Below are positions 43,630 to 55,149 of a stretch of DNA of 64,000 nt, in pieces. The position numbers and the translations under genes were made by a program. This DNA comes from Atherinomorus stipes (lineage: Eukaryota; Chordata; Actinopteri; Atheriniformes; Atherinidae), in assembly GCA_023101725.1 (NCBI GenBank), contig JALJCO010012892.1:38393-102392 (forward strand), written 5' to 3'. How positions within the stretch are numbered: position 1 is the first letter of the stretch; each line of letters begins with the position of its first letter. The notes below the pieces were generated by a model. That model was not told where the DNA came from. It ran no database searches and saw nothing but the letters and a program-made list of their open reading frames with translations.

Positions 43630-43910
43630 TAATTCATTCCTCCTCATTCATTCATTTTCTGTACCGCTTATCCAGTTCAGGGTGGCGGGGGGTTGTTGGA
43701 GTCTATCCATCAGGTGAGATGCAGGTACACCTGGACAGGTTGTCAATCTGTCGCAGGACCAACACAGAGAGACAGACACCATTCACACTCACATTCACTC
43801 CTAGTGACAATTTAAAGTGATCATTTAACCTAACATGCATGTCTTTGAATGGTGGGAGGAAGCTGGAGAACCCGGAAGGAACCCACGCATACACGGGGAG
43901 AACATGCAGT
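43630..43910. repeat. Dispersed fish repeat (TACCGCTTATCC type)
   Basis: The text CTGTACCGCTTATCCAGTTC, GGTACACCTGGACAGGTTGT, TGCATGTCTTTGAATGGTGG and GGGGAGAACATGCA follows a very common fish interspersed repeat. The expected ending with a GGAATCGAAC motif is absent here but appears alone at 48728-48790. I do not assign it to a superfamily. Confidence 0.7.
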
Positions 43911-44046
43911 TATGTTGATAGGTTTTAAATGTAGTGTAGGTTTTAAATTTTTCAATTGTAGTGTTTAACTTCATTGATGGTGGTATGGTATGACATGGTT
44001 ATAAGTAACAGACATACTCATGGATGTATCTGAAATCAAAGTTTAA

Positions 44047-44416
44047 AGGAGCTGTATCATGAAAAATTAACTTTTGAGAGCTTTTCAGCATGTTACTGTG
44101 TTATTTCCTCATAAAAAATATATTTTTCGTCATTTGTGCATGTTTGAATAATATATATGAATATTCAGGCCAAGCTCTAGCTTCATGAACATGACTGACT
44201 ATCCACCGGTGTACGTAATCAGGTGGCACTAATCATGAGGTGACAAACACGCATGCGCAGCGTCGTAGCAAGACGCCCTCTTTGTTCATGAGAGACTGGA
44301 GGAGAATCCCAACTTATACACACTCTCCGAGGAAGAAACAAACACCTGCAGGAAGATTTCCTCAGAGACAAGCAGCCGTCAGCTAACAGACGTTTGATCC
44401 AGAGCTCAGAAGAAAT

Positions 44417-44447
<31 letters not shown>

Positions 44448-44682
44448 GCTCTAGAGGACGGCAACTTGGAAAAAAAGGTGGTTGTGTTCAGCGTGGGAGT
44501 TTATTTGTTGTACTGGACGAATCAAACTTACAAAATTCAGATGCCTCCAGGATTAAATCTACAGGAGCAACTTAGCTCTTCTGAAAATAACAGAATATTT
44601 TGTCCATCACGTAGTGGGGGAGTCATAAAGCCAGTTAGCAAGACTTTCTCCTTCATTTCTTTTCTATTGAAAAAGCATTATT
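44047..44682. mobile_element. Probable TTAA element, left end recognised
   Basis: After TTAA at 44043-44046 comes AGGAGCTGTATCATG, a terminal motif of the same AGG style as the other TTAA elements. A T run of about 33 bases sits near 44414-44446. The right end does not pair clearly and may have been lost where the next TTAA element begins at 44683. Confidence 0.55.
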
Positions 44683-44686
44683 TTAA

Positions 44687-45464
44687 AGGTGCCATGACAT
44701 CAAATTTCACTTTTCTGGGGTTTTGGGTGTATAATCTGATCTGTTGTGCACTGATGAGGCCATGTGAATGTCCAGAGTGAGAATCAAAGTTCCTGTTTAT
44801 GGTCTGTCAGCTTTGTCTCTGCTCAGAAACAGTTGAATCAGACAGCAGGCTATCATTCTACGTAGTTCCATCATTCTACGTAATTTAATTGCTCCAATAA
44901 GAGCACACTATCAAGTAAACAGCGCTCCCCCCTCTCTCTCTCCTAACGGTCTATGCACCGTCCGCTCCCCCCCCTCCCCTCCCTGTCTGATTCAGCTTCA
45001 TGTGTGGAACTAGTAGTAACTTCTGTGCAGTCAGGTCTGGATTTTCAAACAAATGGATTTAAAAAAGAAAACTTCTGCAGCAACACTGGAGGGGAGGGGC
45101 CACAACCTTGTCATTACCTGTAAGTTTATTTATTTTCTAAATGCTGTCTTGTCTGATAAACGTAGCTCACTGTCTGGATTGTTGCTAGCAGTTAGCCTTT
45201 AGCAAACTCCGATCGCAGCTTGACCTAGATTCTCCAAATAAGGTCATAGCGAAATAAGGTGTAGCCAATCAAAATGAAGTCAACGTGGTCTCCGGGTAAA
45301 GCTCCATATCATCACCGGACCCAACTGTATTACTGAGGAAGTGAGGTCTGGCGTTTCAAAACAATACTCCGCTGTAAAAAATGCCGTTTTTTTCTTTGGA
45401 GTATTTACATATAAAGTAATGCCAACAACATAAACTAGTTTTTAACTGCTATGTCATCACTCCT
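44687..45464. mobile_element. TTAA element family T1, full copy (778 bp)
   Basis: TTAA flanks both ends (44683-44686 and 45465-45468). The ends AGGTGCCATGACATCA and, read inward from the right, AGGAGTGATGACAT form imperfect inverted repeats. Other copies are 1-184 (right end, about 1% different) and 53998-54570 (interior). It has no transposase. Confidence 0.9.
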
Positions 45465-45468
45465 TTAA

Positions 45469-46222
45469 AGCAGAACTCAGTAACGTCAGCTCGGGGCTCC
45501 CCCTAGTGGCGTCCTTTCACTGTCGTAAAGTTCAACCCCCCTACACCCCGACAGCACACAGACGGCTTCTCTACCTGTCTTTCCTCTATTTTGATCGCTG
45601 GATATATTTCTAAGCTTTTACTAGCTTGCTGATGCTACTCTGCTGTGTTGGTAGCAGCACCGTGTCTCCCTCTGCTCAAATCAGAGTTCTGTTTCTTCTG
45701 AAACGGGACGTTTTACCCACGATTTGTGGGTAAATATGCCGTGGATTATATTTTTCTCTGGTGTTGGCGGGCAGCAGGTAAGAATATGAACTTTTATTTA
45801 CTTTTTGCGAACATGACAAGTGATTATTGAGCCTGAAGAAGCGATGCTTCACCACCGGCGCCCAGGCAGCACAGCTATGTGAATCACTCTGGTCCAGCAA
45901 AGAGTTGGTTATGAGAGCCAGGAGCCGGTGTTTAGGTGGTGTGAAGCTAAAGAAATGTTTTCTTCGAATTAGCGCTGGTAGTCTGGTTCAAATCAGCGCT
46001 GGAAGCAGCTCGGTAGATAGGAGACCTGAGTACCGTACAGCGGTTTCTGTTGTGGCAAGTTCTGTGTCTGGTTGGCTCAGGCAGACTTGCCAAGAGCTGC
46101 TCACAGGCCAGAGGCCCCAGCAGAAAGGGGGGAAACATCAAGTCGCTCCGTAAACACTTTATTTAGCCCCACAGGCATTCCGAAAAGCATTTATTGAGGT
46201 AAAAAAGTTACTGAGTTCTCCT
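45469..46222. mobile_element. TTAA element family T3 (754 bp), abutting T1
   Basis: The ends are AGCAGAACTCAGTAACGT and, read inward from the right, AGGAGAACTCAGTAACTT. It shares the TTAA at 45465-45468 with the element on its left and has TTAA at 46223-46226 on its right. An open frame of about 108 codons (45827-46153) has no known motif and is probably chance. Confidence 0.88.
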
Positions 46223-46261
46223 TTAAAGTTCTTTTAAACACATCAAGCCTGTGTGGCATGA

Positions 46262-47719
46262 ACTACCATGACCATACTGGACTGCCATGACCATACTGGA
46301 CTACCATGACCATACTGGACTGCCATGATCATACTGGACTACCATGACCATACTGGACTGCCATGACCATAATGGTCTACCATGATCATACTGGACTACC
46401 ATGACCATACTGGACTGCAATGACCATACTGGACTGCCATGACCATACTGGACTGCAATGACCATACTGGACTGCCATGATCATACTGGACTGCCATGAT
46501 CATACTGGACTACCATGACCATACTGGACTGCCATGATCATACTGGACTGCCATGATCATACTGGATTGCCATGACCATACTAGACTATGATGACCATAC
46601 TGGACTGCAATGACTATACTGGACTGCCATGATCATACTGGACTGCCATGATCATACTGGACTGCCATGACCATACTGGACTACCATGACCATACTGGAC
46701 TACCATGACCATACTGGACTGCCATGATCATACTGGACTACCATGACCATACTGGACTACCATGACCATACTGGACTGCAATGACCATACTGGACTGCCA
46801 TGATCATACTGGACTGCCATGATCATACTGGACTACCATGACCATACTGGACTGCCATGATCATACTGGACTGCCATGATCATACTGGATTGCCATGACC
46901 ATACTAGACTACGATGACCATACTGGACTGCAATGACCATACTGGACTGCAATGACCATACTGGACTGCCATGATCATACTGGACTGCAATGACCATACT
47001 GGACTGCCATGATCATACTGGACTACGATGACCATACTGGACTGCAATGACCATACTGGACTGCAATGACCATACTGGACTGCCATGATCATACTGGACT
47101 GCCATGATCATACTGGACTGCCATGACCATACTGGACTACCATGACCATACTGGACTGCCATGATCATACTGGACTACCATGACCATACTGGACTGCCAT
47201 GATCATACTGGACTACCATGACTATACTGGACTGCCATGATCATACTGGACTGCCATGATCATACTGGACTACCATGATCATACTGGACTGCCATGACCA
47301 TACTGGACTACCATGACCATACTGGACTGCCATGATCATACTGGACTTCCATGACCATACTGGACTGCCATGATCATACTGGACTGCCATGATCATACTG
47401 GATTGCCATGACCATACTAGACTACGATGACCATACTGGACTGCCATGACCATACTGGACTACCATGACCATACTGGACTGCAATGATCATACTGGACTG
47501 CCATGATCATACTGGACTGCCATGATCATACTGGACTACCATGACCATACTGGACTGCCATGATCATACTGGACTACCATGACCATACTGGACTGCCATG
47601 ATCATACTGGACTACCATGACCATACTGGACTGCCATGATCATACTGGACTACCATGACCATACTGGACTGCCATGATCATACTGGACTACCATGACCAT
47701 ACTGGACTACCATGACCAC
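46262..47719. repeat. 19-bp minisatellite (about 77 copies)
   Basis: The unit is TACCATGACCATACTGGAC and has two main sister variants, TGCCATGATCATACTGGAC and TGCAATGACCATACTGGAC. The first two bases and the GACC/GATC site vary together. A rare block with ACTGGATTGCC then ATACTAGACTA occurs at 46561, 46884 and 47397, that is 17 and 27 units apart, which shows larger duplications inside the array. Repetitive open frames on both strands are by-products. Confidence 0.97.
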
Positions 47720-48727
47720 TGTGCTCTTTCTGAAATTATCTGGATGCAATAATGTAAATGCTCAACTTATACCAGAACCGCAGGAGGCCACATGTTATTC
47801 CATCAGATAAGATCAAGATCTATCCAGCTAGAAATTTTCTCTCCACAGTAACTATTTGGGTCAATTTGTAATCGCCAAGTCAACTTTACAAAAACTTTAT
47901 TTGGTTTTGTTGAAGAAAGTCATACCGACCCAAGAATAAAAGAAAATGAAGCTCCTATAAAGGCCAGAGTTAATATTCTACTAGTAGTTACTACATCACT
48001 CAACCTAATGGAGAACTTAAGAATATTAATTACACCGGTTACTACCCTTTGTACTGGTTCAGAAAGAATGATTTTACTGAAAATGGTGGTGAAAAAGGTT
48101 TTTGTTTTCAGAACTACACAACCAGACCTCAGCATCATGCTGACAATGTTTATTGTAGTTTTTTATCAATAATCAGCCTTTTGTTTTCAATTGTTAATTC
48201 GCTGGATTTATCTGAACTGTACAACCAGCAGGAAAGATGACTTATTTTCTTCTGAAAGGAAAAAAAACTGCTTACATCCATTTCAACCACGAGCAGACTC
48301 GCGGTGTTATGTGCATGTGCAGCTGTAGTTGAGTAGATCATGAACAACTTATCCAGCTGCTGGGATCTGCAGTAGTGCATCCTCCTGTAACCGAGGACAT
48401 TAAAACAAAACTTGAGGTAAGAAACTCAGTTGCTGCGTTCAGGGACATCTCGAAAATAACTATTCAGTGTCAATAATACAAGGATAACTACTGAGTCCAT
48501 GTTGGCTTTGTTACAAAGAAGTAATGATATTTTTGCAGGGCCCCTCTAAAATAACATCCGTGGGTAAAAATAATGTTGCTTCAGGTAGTTCCTGTGATTT
48601 TAGAAGGAGTTGTTCAGAATGTGTCGTTTTTCATGGGAAAATGATGTAGGTCCCTGGGACGCATGGATGATGAGTTTACTGCGTCCTTTCAGATTTTAAT
48701 GTGCCAGAGACGCAGGACGCGTATCAA
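47720..48727. other. Unassigned sequence
   Basis: No gene or repeat family is recognised. Confidence 0.5.
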
Positions 48728-48790
48728 CTCCACACAGGAAGGCCGCTGTTGGAATTGTTCGAACCCCTCCCCAGCCGGGAATCGAACTAG
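48728..48790. repeat. Short fragment of a dispersed repeat with B-box-like motif
   Basis: CAACTCCACACAGGAAGGCC and CGGGAATCGAAC match the known tail of the repeat type seen at 43630-43910. On the minus strand the latter reads GTTCGATTCCC, like a Pol III B box. Confidence 0.55.
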
Positions 48791-49149
48791 CATATTTTTC
48801 AAATTTGTGTTTTTATGTGTAAAATTCAGTATAAACAACCTACGTTGCCTGAATATTTCGTTTCGTATTCTACCACCAGTGCTGCAGTTCATAGATACAA
48901 TACTCGTCAAAACCAACATTTCCATTAGGCTAAATGTGCCACATGAAGAGCTCAGTTTTGTATCAGATACAGAGGTTGTAAACTGTACAGCCAGTTTCCT
49001 CATGTTGTTTGAAAGAGAGATATCCTTTTCATTTCTTTTTCTATTTCATTTATAAATTTATTTCAGACTTGCAAGAAATAAAGAAAAAGGCTGTTGACAA
49101 AACTCACATTCAAAATAATTAAATAAACCTTAAAGCTCACTACAATTAT
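48791..49149. other. Unassigned sequence
   Basis: No gene is recognised. Confidence 0.5.
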
Positions 49150-49330
49150 TTCAATCCTTATACCTCCTTTTCCATCAACTTTAACTCAGTTATTGATTTT
49201 ACAAAAGCGCTTTGCTCAAATTGCAACCCATTCCAAGCCGCTGACTTCATCTGCTAGTTAATTTCTGAAGTTAAATTTACTGAAAATCTACAATATCCTT
49301 CAAGAAATAATGTCTTATTGATACTTTACG
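49150..49330 (+). pseudogene. LINE ORF2 C-terminal fragment, second copy
   Basis: TTTTCCATCAACTTTAACTC through about 49320 is a diverged copy of 43500-43620, which lies just right of the hAT insertion. It encodes a short STFPSTLTQLLILQKRF-like piece and has no catalytic region. Confidence 0.7.
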
Positions 49331-50766
49331 AAATCTGAATGTGTATGATGGAATTCCTCATTGTTTTTGTGGGGAGGCGGAGGCTTTAAAAGAATCCTTT
49401 TAAGCTTTTATTCCACTTCCTGCACTTTTATCCTTTTTTAAAAAATAGTTGTTTCTTGTTTTTTTGTTTTTGTTTTTTTTTTTTTTGTACAAAATGAAAT
49501 AAAATGAATTAGGGGCATCTCTATTAGGGGAAAGTCAATGCAAGTTTTTTTTTTAGCTGACTAGAAAACAAGCCTTGGACACATAAACAGACTGATGATT
49601 TACTCCTACAAATGTGTGTAGCTTTTCCAAAAGTCAGTCTTGTTTGCTCTGATACAAGGTGTTTTTAATCACTTACAGATTCCACAAAGTTGGATCTGGC
49701 TCTGGAACATAAAGCACAACAGATGGAGATGTCTGCTTGACGTAGTTTGATATTAGACAGATAAGAAGGAATGTTGAGAGCCTGACTGACTGAATTGAAT
49801 TTGTTTGCTAATGACTGTGGCGCCCTGACAGTAGCGCCTCGGTGAAGATGTCGGGTTACTTTTCCCATCATAAATCATCGTCCGGCTTATAGGCCAACAT
49901 TCTTTTTTAAGAGTCACACAATGTCCATCCAGCCACCAGAGACAGCTGGGACAATCTCGTGTTACAAATGGGAACTTCACCAAAGAAAACACCTGTTAAA
50001 GTGATGGTAGGATGTGAATGATTGCTTCGTATCACGTGACGTCATGCAGGCCAAGATGTAACAAAAACACAGCTTTGTGTGACTCATTCAAGTGGAGCAA
50101 ACAAAAGGGTTAAAGGGATCAAACCTGCGGAGCATTTGGAAGCTGTGCTTCTGGACTTCCTCAGAGTGTGTTTGACTCAAGAGATAATTAAAAGTGAACT
50201 GTTGGGCATGGAGCCACTGCAGGCATGGAGACAGGCTGTCAGGGGATGGAGACCGGCCAAGGATCCTGACCTGCCACATGGCAACAGCTCTGTGACGTGG
50301 CAAGGCCACTTTTGTGCTGTGAAGTGCACAGTAATGGAAACCTCACACTGGTGTCTTCCCTTTTACTTTCTCAATCTCTCCATCTCAGGGATGCACCGTA
50401 AGTCACACTGTGGCAAATCTTCACACACCCAGGCCTGGATTATATTACACTTCCACGCTCATCAGTGCTTCTGTTGATTGCAGTCTGGACAAATCGGGTG
50501 GAATATGTGATGTGAACTAAGAAAATGTGCAATGAAGAATGTTTTCCATCCGTTCACTTCCAAATTCAGGGTCAGAAGGGTGGACTAAAGCCTTTCCCAG
50601 CTGCTATCAGCCTAAAGGAGGTGTACTCTCAACAAGTCACTGGTCCAGCAAATTTCTATAGAAAACAGAAATATTTCAGACATTTCAAACACTCAAAATT
50701 AAGTTCAGCTTGATTTTGAGTGTTTAAAAGGGTTCAACCTTAAAAAAGTTCATTCACCACTCACCA
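49331..50766. other. Unassigned sequence
   Basis: A T run lies near 49458-49488. The open frame at 50079-50477 (132 codons) has no motif or homologous look, and I do not call it. No repeat family is recognised. Confidence 0.5.
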
Positions 50767-50940
50767 GCGACTTAGTCATGTCCATCAGGATTGTACTCTG
50801 GACCACTTTCTTCCTCCAGAAACGTGTAATTTTTGATGTCATAGTTTCAACAAGATGTTGGTAACATTCCTCAGAAAGTTTGCTTCATGTTGGCATGATA
50901 GTGTCACACGGTTGCTGCAGATTTGTTGGCTGCACATCCA
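50767..50940 (-). pseudogene. Tc1-like transposase C-terminal remnant beside minisatellite array 3
   Basis: The minus strand contains GGATGTGCAGCCAACAAATC, AGCAAACTTTCTGAGGAATG and ACATCTTGTTGAA. These match the right flank of array 1 and the remnant at 23109-23325. The 29-bp array begins at the same point of the gene. Frameshifts are present and the rest of the gene is missing. Confidence 0.75.
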
Positions 50941-51607
50941 TGATGAGAATCTCCCTTTTCACCTCATCATGATGAGAATCTCTCATTCCACCTCATCATG
51001 ATGAGAATCTCCTGTTCCACCTCATCATGATGAGAATCTCCCTTTTCACCTCATCATGATGAGAATCTCTCATTCATCCACATCATGATGAGAATCTCCT
51101 GTTATACCTCATCATGATGAGAATCTGCCGTACCACCTCATCATGATGAGAATTTCCCCTTTCCGCCTCATCATGATGATGAGAATCTCCCGTTCCACCA
51201 CATAATGATGAGAATCTCGCGTTCCACCACATAATGATGAGAATCTCCCGTTCCACCACATCATGATAAGAATCCCGCGTTCCACCTCATCATGATGAGA
51301 ATCTGCCGTTCCACCACATCATGATGAGAATCCCGCGTTCCACCACATAATGATGAGAATCTCCCGTTCCACCTCATCATGATGAGAATCCCGCGTTCCA
51401 CCACATAATGATGAGAATCTCCCGTTCCACCACATCATGATGAGAATCCCGCGTTCCACCACATCATGATGAGAATCCCGCGTTCCACCACATAATGATG
51501 AGAATCTCCCGTTCCACCACATCATGATGAGAATCCCGCGTTCCACCACATAATGATGAGAATCTCCCATTCCACCTCATCATGATGAGAATCTCCCGTT
51601 CCACCTC
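50937..51607. repeat. 29-bp minisatellite, array 3 (about 23 copies)
   Basis: The unit is as in array 2, with variants CCCGCGTTC, CTCCCGTTC and ACATAATG/ACATCATG that alternate in the right half, giving a 58-bp pattern. It ends abruptly at 51607 and does not continue into the upstream part of the transposase. Confidence 0.95.
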
Positions 51608-52713
51608 ACCTTGGCAATTTACCCATTGAGGAACACGATGTTGAAATGATGTTGCTCTTTCAATGTTGAGAAGATTTGCAAAATCGAAGCAAAATCCAAC
51701 AGTCATTCAACGTGGGACCCAACGTTGATTCAACGTTGACACAGCGTTAAAATGCCAGCTGGGCAGATGTGTTTGTGTCTCATTGGCAAAATATATGGGT
51801 TGATGAGCTTAGAAAGTCATTGCATTTTGATTATATACATTTTCCCCCAGCATACCTAATTTTTCCTGGATTTAGGTTTATAATGTATTATAAAGAAGTT
51901 GTAACGTCCAGTTCCATTCACTAACTGAAGCAACAAGCATCACAAAGCAAGACAAATGTCTTTGGACTGTGAAAAAAAATTAATCCTGAAAACAGTCAAA
52001 CATGCATCATCAGTGTTTTAGTTTACTTTGACAACAGAGTTGCAGACAGCTCATGACACATTTCAGAGTTTTATTTTGTTTTCCAGTTGTCATACTTATA
52101 TAACCCGTAACATTCAAAGGTCAGAGGTGAAGGAATTGATTTCACGGCATCTCATGTGATGGTAAAAACCATTCAGAGATTAGCGAATCTGAAAAGGGGG
52201 CCATGCCACAGCTTGTCTGCATTGAGACATCTTGGATCTGTTTAACAAATTCATCAAGGAAGACATGGAAGATCCAAGGCTCCTTTTTCCTACAGCCCCC
52301 CTCTGCTCTTGTTCCTATTTTGGTATTCTCCTCTGGAGAATCTTGCCACCCAGAGCTTGATTCAGAACAGTAAATGAAGTTCCTCCTGACATCTCCAAAG
52401 TGTCGGGGTGTGCCGAATGGTAGTGGCATTCAAAGTAAGTCTAAAGCAGTGCCTGAACTTTTGAACCTGTCACCTCGTCTTTCTTCCCTGCAACTGCATG
52501 TGAACTCTTCCTGCCATTGTGTTACAAGCTGAAGATGGAATCAGGCAGGTTGGACTTTGTGTGAACTTTTCTCATTAACCTAATTCCTCTTTTAATATGT
52601 GATCATCCCAGAGATTTTGCACCATGATTTACCCAATAATGATACTACTTTGTATTATGTAAGAACAAATGATGACTGCTCTGGTGTTACTTAACAGATC
52701 TCCACATGACATA
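51608..52713. other. Unassigned sequence
   Basis: No gene is recognised. An open frame on the minus strand (52142-52429) has no known motif. Confidence 0.5.
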
Positions 52714-52873
52714 CAGTTATGTGAAAAAGTGTTTTCCCCCTTCCTGATTTCTTATTTTTTGCATGTTTGTCACTTATATGTTTCAGATTATCAAACAAAT
52801 TTAAATATTAGACAAAGATACACAAGTAAACATAAAACGCAGTTTTTAAATGAAGGGTTTTATTAGTAAGGGT

Positions 52874-52904
<31 letters not shown>

Positions 52905-53998
52905 TTCCAAATCTCCATGGTCCTGTGTGAAAAAGTGATTGCACCCTCTGTTAAAACATAAATTAACTGTGGTTTATCACATCTTTGGAAAGCTCAGTTC
53001 AATTTCTCTAGCCACACCCAGGCCTGATTACTGCCACACCTGTTCTAAATCAAGAAATCACTTAAATAGGACCTGCCTGACAAATTTTAGTAGACCAAAA
53101 AGATCCTCAAAAGCTAGACATCATGCTGCAATCCAAAGAAATTCAGGATGAATTAGAGAAATGAGAAACAAAGTCATTGAGGCTTATCAGTCTGGAAAAG
53201 GTTCCAAAGCCATTTCTAAAGCTTTGGGACTCCAGAGAACCACAGTGAGAACCATTATCCACAAATGGTGAAAACATGGAACAGTGGTGAACCTTCCCAG
53301 GAGTGGCTGCCCGACCAAAATTACCCCAAGAGCACAGCGACGACTCATCCAAGAGGTCACAAAAGACCCCAGAACAAACATCCAAGAACTGCAGGCCTCA
53401 CTTGCCTCAATTAAGGTCAGTGTTCATGACTCCCCCATCAGAAAGAGACTGGGGGGCAAAAATTGCTGCATGGCAGAGTTCCAAGACCAAAACCACTGCT
53501 GAGCAAAAAGAACATAAAGGCTCGTCTCAGTTTAGCCAGAAAGCATCTTGATGATCCCCAAGGCTTTTGGGAAAATACTCTGTGGACTGACGAGACAAAA
53601 GTGGAACTTTCTGGAAGGTGGAGGTCCCATTACATCTGGCGTAAAAGTAACACGGCATTTCAGAAAAGGAACATCATACCGACAGTAAAATATGGTGGTG
53701 GTAGTGTGATGGTCTGGGGCTGTTTAGCTGCTTCAGGACCTGAAAGACTTGCTGTGGTAAATGGAACCATGAATTCTGCTTCTACCAAAAAATCCTGAAG
53801 GAGAATGTCCGGCCATCTGTTGGTGACCTCAAGCTGAAGCGCACTTGGGTTCTGCAGCAGGACAATGATCCAGAACACACCAGCAAGTCCACCTCTGAAT
53901 GGCTTAATAACAACAAAATGAAGACTTTGGAGTGGCCTAGTCAAAGTCCCCACCTGAATCCCATTGAGATGCTGTGGCATGACCTTAAAAAGGCGGTT
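52714..53998 (+). pseudogene. Decayed Tc1-like element, 3' end lost
   Basis: The left end begins CAGTTATGTGAAAAAGTG after a TA at 52712-52713. Transposase pieces follow on the plus strand in several frames. An N-terminal helix-turn-helix region (about 53150-53290) precedes SGCPTKITPRAQRRLIQEV (about 53300). LWTDETKVELSG (about 53578) holds the second catalytic Asp of the family, then come KYGGGSVMVWGC (about 53688) and a SPHLNPIEMLWHDLKKAV end (about 53945). At least three frameshifts separate these, so it is dead. At 53998 the gene runs straight into a TTAA element, so the last part and the right terminal repeat are missing. A 30-base G run interrupts the 5' part. Confidence 0.9.
52874..52903. 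repeat. Poly-G run of 30 bases
   Basis: Thirty consecutive G interrupt the 5' region of the Tc1 element, where related copies have an A-rich or mixed stretch. It could form a G-quadruplex or be a sequencing or assembly product. Confidence 0.95.
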
Positions 53999-54570
53999 GA
54001 CATGACATCAAATTTCACTTTTCTGGGGTTTTGGGTGTATAATATGATCTGTTGTGCACTGATGAGGCCATGTGAATGTCAGAGTGAGAATCAAAGTTCC
54101 TGTTTATGGTCTGTCAGCTTTGTCTCTCTGCTCAGAAACGGTTAAATCAGACAGCAGCTTATTGCTCTATGTAGTTCATTTGCTCCAATAAGAGCACACT
54201 ATCAAGTAAACAGCCCCCCCCCCCCTGTCTAATTCAACTGCGAGTGGGGAGAGTGACTGCTAAGCAGTCAGGTCTGGGTTAACAAACAAATGGATTTAAA
54301 AGCAAACTTGTGCAGCAACACTGAGGGAGGCGACCACAACCTTGTCATTACCTGTAAGTTTTTTTATTTTCTAAATGCTGTCTTGTCTGATAAACATAGA
54401 TCACTGTCTGAAATGCACATGACGCTAACAGATAGCCTTTAGCAAACTCCGACCGCTAGGGCAGCTTGACCTACTTTCTCCAAATAAGGTTATAGCCAAA
54501 TAAGGTGTAGCCAATCAAAATGAAGTCAACTTGGTCTCCGGGTAAAGCTGCATATCATAACCGGACCCAA
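53998..54570. mobile_element. TTAA element family T1, copy without ends
   Basis: From GACATGACATCAAATTTCAC to CCGGACCCAACTG it follows 44693-45330. The first 10 or so bases, including the TTAA end, and the last 140 or so bases are missing. The left break is fused to the Tc1 gene. Confidence 0.85.
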
Positions 54571-54573
54571 CTG

Positions 54574-54669
54574 TTCATCCTTATTTACAGACATTTACTT
54601 GTCATAGTGTCACAAAATAGTGACGTCATCAAAGCCGTTGCAGTAAAAAAGTCTGTAAATAAGGACGAA
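54574..54669. repeat. Inverted repeat with TCCTTATTTACAGAC arms
   Basis: TTCATCCTTATTTACAGAC at the left mirrors GTCTGTAAATAAGGACGAA at the right, with a loop of about 55 bases that includes TGACGTCA. It may be a small MITE or the end of a larger one. Confidence 0.75.
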
Positions 54670-54946
54670 TCACCACAAAAAAGCCGCTTCAAGCTCACAG
54701 GGGGTCCGACTAATGTTTGGTAACAAAACATTGGTGAAATGAAGGAATTTGTGGCAGATAATGCCTTATTAAGAGGCTGCGCGCGGTTGCCCCATCACTG
54801 CCATTATATCGAACATACACTGATCTTGAGTGCATCTGAATATCTCCCGAAGGAATTCAAGTTGCACCAAAACTGCCTGGGTGAGGAAATGAATGCATTT
54901 CATGCTAGAAAAAAGATCCAGATTGAAAAAAAAACTAAGTTCCCCT
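54670..54946. mobile_element. TTAA element right end, related to the 16153-16799 family
   Basis: The end AAAAAAAAACTAAGTTCCCC is followed by TTAA at 54947-54950 and resembles the right end at 16780-16803. CATCACTGCCATTATATCGA near 54793 matches GTCTCTGCCATTATACCGGA near 16652. A matching left end is not seen. Confidence 0.65.
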
Positions 54947-55149
54947 TTAAACTCTTTGTATCAAAGAAACCAGTATGTTTGAAAATGTACTATGAATGTA
55001 CTACTATTAAAGTTTATTATTCAAAAGTTTAAATATAAGTATAGGCTAAATATGTTAAACTTCTTGTATATTTATTAGTGCATGCCAAGTAAACTTTGTG
55101 AGGTATATTTATGATAAGAACATAAATAGTAAACTGAAAGTATATTGTC

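Noticed and set aside
46904..47453. Repetitive protein frames across the 19-bp array
   Set aside because: Any repeat of 19 bp without stops gives a 19-residue periodic frame; there is no start context or gene structure.
50079..50477. Open frame of 132 codons
   Set aside because: No motif or family resemblance.
51319..51706. Periodic frames across array 3
   Set aside because: They are translations of the 29-bp minisatellite in shifting frames.
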